Shown piece after piece: positions 1-8,009 of a DNA stretch of 64,000 nt. Made by a program: the position numbers and the translations under genes. The notes under the pieces are model-generated. The model was not told the origin of the DNA. It made no database searches and was given only the letters and a program-made list of their open reading frames with translations. This DNA is from Methanococcoides sp. (GTDB lineage Archaea; Halobacteriota; Methanosarcinia; Methanosarcinales; Methanosarcinaceae), in assembly GCA_021108275.1 (NCBI GenBank), contig JAIORD010000043.1, positions 1 to 64,000 on the forward strand, read 5' to 3'. How positions within the stretch are numbered: position 1 is the stretch's first letter; every line of letters begins with the position of its first letter.

Positions 1-251
1 GAGTCTTCGGGAAATCTGCATCGCTGCTATACTCACTCTATCCAACTCTTTTCTTGACTGATCTTTAACTCAATAGTTATGACTCTATTTTTTATTAATT
101 ATCTGTATCCTATTCTCATTTCAATCTACTGAGCAAAGCTTAAAGGATGTATGTTCCAACTTATCTGGAACATTTGGTATACTGGCTTGTTCAATTAATG
201 TTATATCACATTGAAGTTAACTTTTATCTGGGATTATTTTGGGGTGTAGGA
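1..251. other. 5' edge without a recognisable gene
   Basis: This AT-rich stretch at the window edge carries no coding region that I can support on either strand. In-frame codons upstream of the first gene (from 147) could extend it by 35 residues, but that extension is hydrophobic and low-complexity and does not look like the start of the protein. The T/A-rich tract near 85-120 may be promoter DNA for the first gene. No RNA gene is visible. Confidence 0.4.
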
Positions 252-623
252 ATGAGTGAAAATACTCTTGTATTTGTGTATAATGCAGACAGTGGTCTCA
301 TAAATGAAATGAAAGACTACGTTCACAAGATCGTGTCACCATCCACTTATGGGTGCAATCTTTGTGCCATAACCTATGGTAACACAGGAATCAAAGATGA
401 ATGGAGTTCGTTCGTGGATGATCTTGGAATTCCTGTAAAGTTCTTGCATAAGGATGAATTCTATGAAACGTTCAGTGAAAAAGGATCATTTCCCTGTGTT
501 TTTCTCGAAAATAGCAATAAGCTCGATCTGTTCATTTCATCTGATGAAATTAACAACTTCAGGACTCTCGAGGAACTAATGTCCCTTGTGACTCTCAAGG
601 TGAATGAACTATTGGGAAGCTGA
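252..623 (+). CDS. small conserved protein (often annotated GTPase-like)
   Basis: A 123-residue soluble protein beginning MSENTLVFVYNADSG. I chose the ATG at 252 because GGTGTAGG lies just upstream and the family-like VYNADSG motif then sits at the N-terminus. The N-terminal motif and a CNLCAITYG motif near residue 34 are features I associate with a small family annotated only loosely as GTPase or hypothetical in bacteria and archaea. No P-loop is present, so a GTPase function is not supported by the sequence. The paired cysteines (CxxC) could bind metal or be redox active, but that is inference. It is followed closely by the UbiA-type gene and may be cotranscribed with it. Confidence 0.6.
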   Translation: MSENTLVFVYNADSGLINEMKDYVHKIVSPSTYGCNLCAITYGNTGIKDEWSSFVDDLGIPVKFLHKDEFYETFSEKGSFPCVFLENSNKLDLFISSDEINNFRTLEELMSLVTLKVNELLGS

Positions 624-639
624 CCGAATTAGCTCTATA

Positions 640-1503
640 ATGGAACAATTACAGCCATATTTAGCTCTGACCAGATTTGGCAATTCGCTCTTTGGTACAT
701 TTACTGTTCTCATCGCAGGCATCCTGTCAGTTGAACTTATCGGAAATGAGTTCAAATATTTAATAGCAGGATTTGTATCTATCTTTATATTCATGGGTTC
801 ATTTTCCATAAATGATTATTTTGATCACAAGATCGATATTGCCAATCACAGGCAAGACAGGCCAATCGCGATGGGTACTATCTCGAGGCGCAAAGCTTTC
901 GATATTGCTATGGCTTGTTTCATCCTTGCATTTTTAACATCTTTGATCTTAGGATTATTTACCTCTCTATTCATAGCTTTCAATATCCTATTAGCAATAG
1001 TCTACAGCACTCACTTGAAGAAAATTCTCCTGTTAAAAAATATAACCATGGCATATTGTTTTATGGCAACGATCTTGTTCGGCACTATCATAGTTGATAA
1101 CATAATAGAACCATTGATCGGCTTTTACATTATAATAGCATTTCTGGTGGGGATCGCTTTTGAGATAATGGCAGACATTTCAGATATGGCAGGAGATCTG
1201 GAACATAATGTCCAAACAATAGCATCCTTTCATTCACCTCGGTTTGCAGCATTCGTCTCTTCCTTTTTCTTTTTAACGATCTTCTTACTTGATCCGCTTC
1301 CATATTTTGTAAACCTGCATCCCGGTCTATATTTGAACAATATCTTCCTTTTGATGATAATCCCGGTAACTGTATCTTATCTATTGATCTCACTCTCTCT
1401 AATTCGTGATCAATCTAAAAAGCATGTATTGAATTTAAGAGCACGGACAATAATGGTAATGCAAATCGGTTCCCTTGTCTATCTGATATGTTTTATTTTT
1501 TGA
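640..1503 (+). CDS. UbiA-family prenyltransferase
   Basis: A polytopic membrane protein of about 287 residues of the UbiA superfamily, which transfers isoprenoid chains to acceptor molecules at the membrane. The first Asp-rich motif is visible as NDYFDHKIDIANHRQDRP around residues 51-68, and a second Asp motif as DISDMAGDLEHN around residue 183. These bind the Mg-diphosphate of the prenyl donor. Eight or nine hydrophobic helices surround them. Archaeal relatives include geranylgeranylglyceryl phosphate and digeranylgeranylglyceryl phosphate synthases and polyprenyl quinone or heme enzymes, and the acceptor here cannot be read from sequence. The start at 640 fits the family's usual N-terminus. 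An ATG at 604 would overlap the upstream gene by 20 bases and is the alternative. Confidence 0.75.
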   Translation: MEQLQPYLALTRFGNSLFGTFTVLIAGILSVELIGNEFKYLIAGFVSIFIFMGSFSINDYFDHKIDIANHRQDRPIAMGTISRRKAFDIAMACFILAFLTSLILGLFTSLFIAFNILLAIVYSTHLKKILLLKNITMAYCFMATILFGTIIVDNIIEPLIGFYIIIAFLVGIAFEIMADISDMAGDLEHNVQTIASFHSPRFAAFVSSFFFLTIFLLDPLPYFVNLHPGLYLNNIFLLMIIPVTVSYLLISLSLIRDQSKKHVLNLRARTIMVMQIGSLVYLICFIF

Positions 1504-1556
1504 AAGCATCAAGTATAACAATAAAAACAATCTAACATCTTATCATAAGTTGGGGT

Positions 1557-2990
1557 ATGGAAATGAAAGAATATGATCTAATTGTTATTGGCAGTGGTTC
1601 GGGTATGAACTATGTAAGTTTGATAATGCAAGATTATCCTGAAATGAAAGTTGCTATCATAGATAAGGACAAACCCGGGGGGATATGTCTGACAAGAGGT
1701 TGTATCCCTTCTAAAATGCTACTTTATCCTGCAGAACTAGTCAGAGAGATTGGAAAAGCAGATCGTTTTGGTATCCATGCTGAAATAAGATCAATTGATT
1801 TTAATTTTGTAATGGATAGGATGCGGTCCAGCATAGATGAAGATATTGAAATGATACACGAAGGACTTTCATCCGATTCGAAATTAGATTATTATGAAGA
1901 CGTTGTGGAGTTCATTGAACCTTATGTACTAAAGGTCGGAGAAGAGCAGATCACATCAAAAATGATCTTCTTGAGCATAGGTTCAAAGCCCATGATCCCT
2001 CCTGTAAAAGGTCTTGATGGTATTTCCTATCTTACCAGTGACACTGTACTGGAACTGACCACCCTCCCGGAAAGCCTTGCGATTATCGGGGGCGGTTATA
2101 TAGCGGCTGAATACAGCCATTTCTTCTCTGCAATGGGCTCAAAAGTAACTATCATCGGTCGCAGTCCAAGAATTGTGGACAATGAAGAGCCTGAAATAAG
2201 TGAACTTGCAAGAAAAAAGATGGAACATTATATCGATATCATCACTGACCATGAAGTATCTGAGATCCAGCCCTCAGGCAAACAAAAGAAAATAATCGCA
2301 AAAGACCGAAATTCAGGAGATGAAATGGAACTTCTTGTGGATGAAGTATTAGTAGCCACTGGCAGAAGTCCCAATACTGATATTCTCCATCCTGAAAAAG
2401 GAGGGGTCGAGGTCGATGAAAGGGGTTGGATAAAGGTGAACGACCGTTTGGAAACTACTTGTTCTAACGTGTGGGCATTTGGCGATGCTAACGGTCAATA
2501 TCTTTTCAAGCATGTTGGCAATTATGAATCCACTCTGGTATATCAGAACGCAGTCTTGAAAGAGGACATTAAAACCGACTATCACGCTGTCCCCTATGCC
2601 ATATTCTCCTATCCTGAGATGGCAGGTGTGGGCATTGGGGAAGCTGCAGCCATTGAGCAATATGGCAAAGACAACATCTCCATTGGTTTCCATAGGTTCG
2701 AAGACACTGGAAAAGGCATGGCAATGGATCTTGACAGTTATTTCGTTAAGGTCATTCTGGACGGCTCTGGCAGAACTCTCCTGGGGGCACATATAATTGG
2801 TCCGCAAGCATCAGTTCTAATTCATCAATTAATAACTGTGATGAACACCCCTGGAAGCAATGTCGGTCCTATCGTCAATGGAATGGATATCCATCCATCT
2901 CTTAGTGAAGTGGTAAAAAGGGCATTATACTCAAGGATGTCTGTGGAAGAATATCACTCAGTATTGAAGTCCCTTGAACTTGAATACTGA
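1557..2990 (+). CDS. dihydrolipoamide dehydrogenase-like flavoprotein
   Basis: A 477-residue class I pyridine nucleotide-disulfide oxidoreductase. Visible parts, in order, are the FAD-binding GSGSGMNYVS loop near residue 12, the redox-active disulfide GGICLTRGCIPSKM (CxxxxC) near residue 42, the NAD(P)-binding GGGYIAAEY loop near residue 180, the second FAD motif ending FGDANG, and the dimer-interface HPSLSEVV that supplies the His-Glu pair. All catalytic residues are intact. No lipoyl protein, 2-oxoacid dehydrogenase subunit or mercury gene is nearby, so the disulfide substrate is unknown. Lipoamide, a CoA or thiol disulfide, or another protein disulfide would all fit. The gene appears monocistronic, with its own upstream AT-rich promoter region. 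Confidence 0.85.
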   Translation: MEMKEYDLIVIGSGSGMNYVSLIMQDYPEMKVAIIDKDKPGGICLTRGCIPSKMLLYPAELVREIGKADRFGIHAEIRSIDFNFVMDRMRSSIDEDIEMIHEGLSSDSKLDYYEDVVEFIEPYVLKVGEEQITSKMIFLSIGSKPMIPPVKGLDGISYLTSDTVLELTTLPESLAIIGGGYIAAEYSHFFSAMGSKVTIIGRSPRIVDNEEPEISELARKKMEHYIDIITDHEVSEIQPSGKQKKIIAKDRNSGDEMELLVDEVLVATGRSPNTDILHPEKGGVEVDERGWIKVNDRLETTCSNVWAFGDANGQYLFKHVGNYESTLVYQNAVLKEDIKTDYHAVPYAIFSYPEMAGVGIGEAAAIEQYGKDNISIGFHRFEDTGKGMAMDLDSYFVKVILDGSGRTLLGAHIIGPQASVLIHQLITVMNTPGSNVGPIVNGMDIHPSLSEVVKRALYSRMSVEEYHSVLKSLELEY

Positions 2991-3003
2991 CCTCTTTTCT
3001 TTT

Positions 3004-4380
3004 TTATGAGAATGTTCCTATCCATCCTCTGACAAGTATGAAGATTATTACAAGTGGAAGGACGTACCTTATGTATTTTCTTGTCCAACCTGGGAACTTC
3101 AGCCCCTTTCCGGTATCAGCCTCCCGAATGAAATTGTTCCATCCCCATCCGAAACTATAACTGCAGAAAAGCACCAGTGTAAGTGCACCTATTGGAAGGA
3201 TATTGTTAGCAAATATGAAATCTTCCAGATCAAGGATGGATGTTCCTTTTCCAAAAGGCTGATACCAGCTCAATGGTCCGAATCCAAGACAACATGGTAT
3301 GGATAAAATGAATATCGCAGCTCCGCTTATAATTGATGCTTTCTTTCTTTTCCATCCCCATTCGTCCATTGAAAAAGCTATTACATTCTCCGAGATACCC
3401 ATTACAGTTGACATTGAAGCAAAGGCAAGGAAAAGGAAGAAGAGAGTTCCCCACAATATACCTGCAGGCATTTGATTGAAAACGTTCGGCAATGTTACAA
3501 AGAGAAGCCCGGGACCTGATCCTACATCGATCCCGAAAGCAGAACATGCCGGAAATATCATAAGGCCTGCCATGAGTGCTATGCTAGTATCAAGGAATGT
3601 GATCTTTAGAGATTCTCCTGTGAGGGAATGATCTTTGTTGATATAACTTCCGAAGATGGTCATACCCCCGACCCCTACGCTCAAAGTGAAGAATGCCTGG
3701 GTCATGGCGGCATAGATACCTTGCCAGCTTAATAACGAAAAATCCGGTTCAAGATAGAAGCTGATCCCTTCAGCAGCACCGGGAAGGGTCACAGAACGAA
3801 GTACGAGTATTATCAATATAAAAAAAAGCCCTGACATCATTACCTTGGAAGCCCTTTCAACCCCTTTCTGCAATCCTACTGAACATATAAATGTCCCAAG
3901 ACCGACCACCAAAGCCATCCAGGTTATCATTTCTAGGGTACGACCTATGAACAGGTCAAAGAAAAGATCTATTTCCAAGGGTCCGAGGTAAATGAAGCTA
4001 CCTTTGACCATGTAATAGAAGTATGCCAATCCCCACCCTGCAACGGTAGTGTAGAACATAAGCAGGATAACATTTCCTATTATGGCGATATATCCGAATA
4101 AGTGCCATCTTTTTCCACTTGGCTCCAGCTTGCGCAAGGACCCCGCAATATTCTGCCTTCCGGCTCTTCCAGTGGCAAATTCCATTATCAATATCGGCAA
4201 TCCGAGAATGAGGAGGAATACAAGATAAACAATAACAAAGGCAGCACCTCCGTATTTTCCTACAATGAAAGGGAAACGCCAGATATTTCCAAGACCAATG
4301 GCACATCCTGCAGAAACAAGCAAGAACCCAATCCTTGTAGCTAATTGCTCCCGGTTGATGTCCGTGGTGTCATCTTTCAT
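3004..4380 (-). CDS. sodium-dependent symporter, NSS/SNF family
   Basis: A transporter of about 458 residues in the neurotransmitter:sodium symporter family, which imports amino acids or related solutes with Na+. The signature unwound helix 1 is present (GCAIGLGNIWRFPF), followed by helix 2 and a GRAGRQN loop, and about eleven or twelve membrane helices follow. I place the start at the ATG at 4380 because a GAGGA ribosome-binding site lies five bases upstream. An in-frame GTG at 4425 abuts a TATA box at 4426-4433 and would lie upstream of the transcription start, so it is unlikely. An ATG at 4395 is the other candidate. The substrate cannot be told. Halophilic and marine methanogens commonly carry several such genes. 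Confidence 0.88.
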   Translation of the reverse strand: MKDDTTDINREQLATRIGFLLVSAGCAIGLGNIWRFPFIVGKYGGAAFVIVYLVFLLILGLPILIMEFATGRAGRQNIAGSLRKLEPSGKRWHLFGYIAIIGNVILLMFYTTVAGWGLAYFYYMVKGSFIYLGPLEIDLFFDLFIGRTLEMITWMALVVGLGTFICSVGLQKGVERASKVMMSGLFFILIILVLRSVTLPGAAEGISFYLEPDFSLLSWQGIYAAMTQAFFTLSVGVGGMTIFGSYINKDHSLTGESLKITFLDTSIALMAGLMIFPACSAFGIDVGSGPGLLFVTLPNVFNQMPAGILWGTLFFLFLAFASMSTVMGISENVIAFSMDEWGWKRKKASIISGAAIFILSIPCCLGFGPLSWYQPFGKGTSILDLEDFIFANNILPIGALTLVLFCSYSFGWGWNNFIREADTGKGLKFPGWTRKYIRYVLPLVIIFILVRGWIGTFS

Positions 4381-4425
4381 CTCTATCCTCTTCATATCAA
4401 TGTCAGGAATAGCTATGAATGCCAC

Positions 4426-4433
4426 TATATAAA
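4426..4433 (-). promoter_or_regulatory. TATA box of the NSS symporter gene
   Basis: TTTATATA on the minus strand. Archaeal transcription normally starts about 22-27 bases downstream, here near 4402-4406. This rules against the in-frame GTG at 4425 and supports initiation at the ATGs at 4395 or 4380. Confidence 0.55.
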
Positions 4434-4490
4434 TATAATTCTATAAAGTTTTAATATACTGTCCTGTTTTGAAGGCAATAAAAAAAGCAG

Positions 4491-4507
4491 GAACCCGTTA
4501 AGGGTTC
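4491..4507 (-). terminator. hairpin terminator after the NAC gene
   Basis: On the minus strand GAACCC and GGGTTC pair around a TTAAC loop, and the stem is followed within a few bases by a run of seven T. The hairpin begins at the stop codon of the NAC gene. Confidence 0.6.
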
Positions 4508-4856
4508 ATGAGGAAAGAGCGAGAATGGCCTCGGCCAAGTCTCCGTTCGCATTTTTAAGGGATTCAAGTGCAGCTTCTTCGGACACACCGGTCTGTTCAG
4601 CCACAAGTCTAACGTCATCTTCAGGAATGACAACTTCCCTTGGAACCTCTTCAGGAGTGCCAACTACTTGGTAAGTATCCACACCCTGTGCGTTCATGAT
4701 ACTGACATCTGCATCGTTGAACACAATATCCTTATCTGCGGTCCTAATGATGACCTGTTCAACACCTTCTATCTGATCGATGTTGATGCCCATCTGTTTC
4801 ATCATCTGCTTGACTTTTGCCGGGTTCATGCCCCGACCGCCCATACCTGGAATCAT
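4506..4856 (-). CDS. nac: nascent polypeptide-associated complex protein (archaeal NAC)
   Basis: A 116-residue archaeal NAC protein, a homodimeric ribosome-associated factor that contacts nascent chains at the exit tunnel. The N-terminus is Gly/Met-rich with a PAKVKQMMKQMGI helix. The central NAC beta-barrel carries VEQVIIRTADKDIVF. The C-terminal UBA domain (about residues 78-116) carries VRLVAEQTGVSEEAALESL. Length and domain order match the family. AGGTGATC stands four bases before the ATG. A hairpin with a T run follows the stop. Confidence 0.95.
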   Translation of the reverse strand: MIPGMGGRGMNPAKVKQMMKQMGINIDQIEGVEQVIIRTADKDIVFNDADVSIMNAQGVDTYQVVGTPEEVPREVVIPEDDVRLVAEQTGVSEEAALESLKNANGDLAEAILALSS

Positions 4857-4919
4857 ATGATCACCTATTAATCGTTACCGCGTAGGATTATATTACTAAA
4901 TTAAAGTCTTGTTCTAATA

Positions 4920-5243
4920 TTAGTGGCAGCTACCACCGCAGCTTCCGCATCCGGAATTTGCGGTTGGATTGTCAATAATGAATCCTTTGCCACCCTCGGT
5001 GTCAATATAATCTACAGTTGCTTCATCAAGCTGTTCGCTGATGTCAGGACCCACTACTATCTTGATATCCTTGCTTGTTACTGTAATATCATCTTCCTTG
5101 ATCTCGTCATCAAGTGCCATTCCATACTGTACACCACTGCATCCCATGCCAGCGACAAATATTCTGAGTGCGTGATCCTTCTTCTCTTCAGCTTCAAGAA
5201 GTGCTTTTAATTCGGTTGCAGCAACGTCTGTTATCTCGATCAT
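4920..5243 (-). CDS. HesB/IscA-type iron-sulfur assembly protein
   Basis: A 107-residue A-type iron-sulfur carrier or scaffold. The family fold begins MIEITDVAATELKALL. The three conserved cysteines appear as GMGCSGVQYG near residue 34 and as the C-terminal CGSCGG. The last residues are CGSCGGSCH, which is one Cys and one His richer than the usual C-G-C ending. The protein would hand [4Fe-4S] or [2Fe-2S] clusters to apo-enzymes in the cytosol. The ribosome-binding site GGAGTGA is seven bases upstream of the ATG. It appears to be a single-gene unit, with a TATA-like region near 5290-5310. Confidence 0.88.
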   Translation of the reverse strand: MIEITDVAATELKALLEAEEKKDHALRIFVAGMGCSGVQYGMALDDEIKEDDITVTSKDIKIVVGPDISEQLDEATVDYIDTEGGKGFIIDNPTANSGCGSCGGSCH

Positions 5244-5338
5244 TCTTTAATCACTCCATTTTGATATATGAAAATAATAAATGTATTGAACGTTATATAT
5301 ACGTTTTCATATTTAAGAGTTCGCACACATACGAACAA

Positions 5339-6601
5339 TCATACAAACTCCACATCATCATCTACCGGTTCGGTAAGGATCTCCTGTGTGTAAGCATTTA
5401 TCTCTATCGAGTTCCTTGATCCTTTAACTTCCCATATTGGGACATATACAAGTTCGATATTGAAACGAATATCATCTGCTGTAGGCTTGAATATCTTATG
5501 CTCGGATATCATGGCCTCCCCGACAACATTGCTGAAACGTACATCCTTCGTATATTCTTCTATGATCTCGGACAAAAGGGTAGTTTCCGCTTCCTGCTGA
5601 TCGAACATCTGACTCTTGATCTCATAACTGTCATCCGGCAAAGTTATGCTATCATTTACATGTTGTAGTTCGATCAGTTCCCTGTTCCCATTAAGTGCAT
5701 TCAGACAACCCTGCCCCTGTCCGGATATGTCTACAACTTTGTTCTTGAACCGGTGTTCAGCCTTAACTGCATATGCATATCTCCAGTATGGGACAAATTT
5801 CAGAATCACATCTTTCGGCATTCCTATCTCGGACCTTGCCATTGCAATAGCCCTGTCCTTCTGTAATCTTATAGGTGCAGTGTGAAGATCAAGTGTAAAA
5901 GGCATCTGGCTCTGTGCTTGCCATGATGCGGTCTGTGGCTCCTGCATCATGGTTGGTGCTGGCGCTGATTCCTGGTTCTGTGCTTGCCATAATGTGGTCT
6001 GTGGTTCTTCCATCATGTTTGGCGCTGGCGCTGATTCTTGTGCCGTTCTTTGTGGGTGTTCATATTGTATGAAATCGTTGTTTGTTTCTGCCTGTTGCAT
6101 CTCTGGTGATGTTCTCCATATATTGAATCCAGATTTGTTAGTTGCTGGTGCAGCAGGTTCAACATTATTCGAATCCCATACTTCTGTATCTTCACATGAA
6201 GAGCTCATATCAGGTATCTGAGCAGGAAGTTCTTCATGATGGTGTTTTTTTGCATCATATGCGACAAGTTCCAGATCGGAGGTATTTCCTTCTAGGTCAG
6301 CAATTACTGCTTTTCCTATCTGGAAGGCAAGTTCATCGCGGTCCCACGTAATGAGTCCTATATGTGTTGCATAGTCCCACATTTCAGCACTCATCTTTTC
6401 CAAAGTTACATAAAGCCCAATGTTGTCTTCTACAACAGTAGCAAAGCTATTTATCTCTGAAATATCAGGTTGTGTTGTCAACTTAATGTAGGTCTTAGTG
6501 CCATTTTTTTCGATGATCAGATCCACAGTGTCTGATTCTGAAACACTGTGTCCTGAAGTTGCAAATATATTTGTCAGGAGTTCAGCAAGGTTATCTTTCA
6601 T
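5339..6601 (-). CDS. endonuclease-like N-domain protein with tandem 22-residue repeats
   Basis: About 420 residues of uncertain function. Residues 1-100 resemble the PD-(D/E)xK/Mrr-like fold: helix LAELLTNIFATSGHSV, then strands with DLIIEKNGTKTYIKL, which is the place of the E-x-K half of such a site. A low-complexity Gln/Pro/Ala linker of about 120 residues contains two copies of a 22-residue unit. The C-terminal 180 residues form a separate alpha/beta region with two similar WRYAYAV / PIWEVKG strands. I start at 6601, where MKDNLAELL begins the fold. An upstream in-frame start at 6625 is possible. It lies 52 bases downstream of the KaiC-like gene and is probably cotranscribed, so it may be its partner. 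No confident enzymatic assignment. Confidence 0.55.
   Translation of the reverse strand: MKDNLAELLTNIFATSGHSVSESDTVDLIIEKNGTKTYIKLTTQPDISEINSFATVVEDNIGLYVTLEKMSAEMWDYATHIGLITWDRDELAFQIGKAVIADLEGNTSDLELVAYDAKKHHHEELPAQIPDMSSSCEDTEVWDSNNVEPAAPATNKSGFNIWRTSPEMQQAETNNDFIQYEHPQRTAQESAPAPNMMEEPQTTLWQAQNQESAPAPTMMQEPQTASWQAQSQMPFTLDLHTAPIRLQKDRAIAMARSEIGMPKDVILKFVPYWRYAYAVKAEHRFKNKVVDISGQGQGCLNALNGNRELIELQHVNDSITLPDDSYEIKSQMFDQQEAETTLLSEIIEEYTKDVRFSNVVGEAMISEHKIFKPTADDIRFNIELVYVPIWEVKGSRNSIEINAYTQEILTEPVDDDVEFV
5911..6042 (-). repeat. two tandem 66-bp in-frame coding repeats
   Basis: Two adjacent 66-bp copies (5911-5976 and 5977-6042) differ at only a few bases. They encode two 22-residue units of the type QESAPAPTMMQEPQTASWQA within the linker of the surrounding gene. 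The multiple-of-three unit keeps the frame, so copy number could vary between strains. Confidence 0.75.
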
Positions 6602-6653
6602 TTTTATCAACCATTTTTTTAGCAAATATTAAGGATATCTTTTCCAAAAACGA

Positions 6654-7466
6654 TCAGAGAACTCTGGTCGTGGTCTCCAGTTCAAGTCCTTTGTGAGTGA
6701 TATTATATGAAATCGTCTTGTCAGGGGGTATCATTCCTCTCATCTTACGTATCAATATTGATCGCTCGATCTCACTTCCGCGCTCCCTCATTCGAAACTC
6801 TATAACTCCGTCACACACGCTCTTAATGGTATTTTCGACTATTGGCTCATGCATACCACTATTCATCATGATAAGCTGGACAGATTTTGTAATTTTGCCT
6901 ATGGAAGATATTATCTCAATAGCCTCAATGACGGAGTTGAGCTCATAGGATCTCAGGAAGTAAGAAATGGAATCCACAACGCCTCTGTATGGCCCCTTTC
7001 TTTCCTTTGTAACAGACGACTTAAGATGGTTCATGGCGTCAGTGTTCAGTTTCAAAAAATCTTTTGCTGAAAGGTCACTGAATGTTTCCTTTGGTAATAT
7101 ATTGGAAAAACGTGTGGTATAGGCATCAATCAAGTCAACTTTTCCTTCATCTATCTGTTTTTCAATATTCCACCCGAAATTTTTCATATCTTCAACTATC
7201 TCCGGGATCGGGTGTTCAGCAGAAAAATAATAGACCTCTTCTTGGTTTGTCAAACCACCATAAATGAATTGCTGTGCAAATACCTCTGAGCTTGCACCTG
7301 TTTCTGCAAGAAGAAGTATTGTAGTTCCTGGTGGGACTCCGCCTCCGAGTTGTATGTCCAAACTCATTACTCCAGTTGGGACGCGGTATCCCCCATTGCC
7401 ATTGAAGCTGTAATCCATTTTATCCATCCTGTTATTTTCTTTAGGAAATGATTCTGACGAATTCAT
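6654..7466 (-). CDS. KaiC/RecA-superfamily protein with degenerate Walker A
   Basis: A 270-residue protein with the KaiC/RAD55 fold (YRVPTGVMSLDIQLGGGVPPG at the N-terminal fold entry). The position of the P-loop reads LLAETGASSEVFAQQF, so the Lys and Thr/Ser of GKT/GKS are missing. The Walker B strand GVVDSIS is kept. It therefore probably binds nucleotide weakly or not at all, and may act as a regulatory or scaffold member of this family, which in haloarchaea is often called HTR-like. It is the first gene of a two-gene minus-strand unit with the repeat-containing protein. The promoter region is shared with the divergent hisI gene. Confidence 0.65.
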   Translation of the reverse strand: MNSSESFPKENNRMDKMDYSFNGNGGYRVPTGVMSLDIQLGGGVPPGTTILLLAETGASSEVFAQQFIYGGLTNQEEVYYFSAEHPIPEIVEDMKNFGWNIEKQIDEGKVDLIDAYTTRFSNILPKETFSDLSAKDFLKLNTDAMNHLKSSVTKERKGPYRGVVDSISYFLRSYELNSVIEAIEIISSIGKITKSVQLIMMNSGMHEPIVENTIKSVCDGVIEFRMRERGSEIERSILIRKMRGMIPPDKTISYNITHKGLELETTTRVL

Positions 7467-7546
7467 TCGGGCATCATAATTGTTATCATAGCATATTGAT
7501 TCCTCTTAGTTTTTATAGTTTTAGTATATTTTAATAATTGATTACT

Positions 7547-7912
7547 ATGATCGATCTTGATACTCTCAAATTTGATGGAAATGGTCTGATCGGTGCAATA
7601 GCTCAGGACAATGGGACAGGTGAAGTGCTCATGTTTGCTTTCATGAACAGGGAAGCTCTGGAAAAGACAATTGAGACCGGAATTGCCCATTACTGGAGTC
7701 GCAGCAGACAAAAGCTCTGGAAAAAAGGCGAAAGTTCCGGGCACATGCAGAAAGTTCACGAGTTGCTCATTGACTGTGACATGGATGCTCTTGTCGTTAA
7801 GATCTCCCAGAAAGGTGGAGCTTGCCACACTGGATATCGTTCTTGCTTCTACCGCAATATTGAAGGAGATGTTGTGGGTGAGAAAGTTTTCGACCCGGCT
7901 GACGTTTACTGA
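7547..7912 (+). CDS. hisI: phosphoribosyl-AMP cyclohydrolase
   Basis: A 121-residue HisI enzyme that opens the adenine ring of phosphoribosyl-AMP in histidine synthesis (zinc- and magnesium-dependent). The family motifs are complete: [17 protein letters not shown], the metal-binding DCDMDAL, and [13 protein letters not shown], with the zinc cysteines in these segments. I use the ATG at 7547. A TTG three codons upstream is less likely. The gene stands alone: hisH and hisF are also in this window but 8 and 35 kb away, so the pathway is scattered. A TATA-like TTAGTATATTTTAA tract lies 10-25 bases upstream, which leaves a very short leader. Confidence 0.95.
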   Translation: MIDLDTLKFDGNGLIGAIAQDNGTGEVLMFAFMNREALEKTIETGIAHYWSRSRQKLWKKGESSGHMQKVHELLIDCDMDALVVKISQKGGACHTGYRSCFYRNIEGDVVGEKVFDPADVY

Positions 7913-8009
7913 TCTTTTAATGAACCTTTTAAGTCCTATACCTTCCTTTTTTTAATATTTCATTGTTCGTGTCAGTTGTGTTAAATAGTTTTGATCGATA
8001 GTTCTATTT

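Noticed and set aside
609-1393. Minus-strand reading frames opposite the UbiA gene.
   Set aside because: They lack signals and recognisable motifs and are antisense shadows of a well-supported membrane protein.
4381-4425. A longer symporter that starts at the GTG at 4425.
   Set aside because: The codon abuts the TATA box and would lie before the transcription start.
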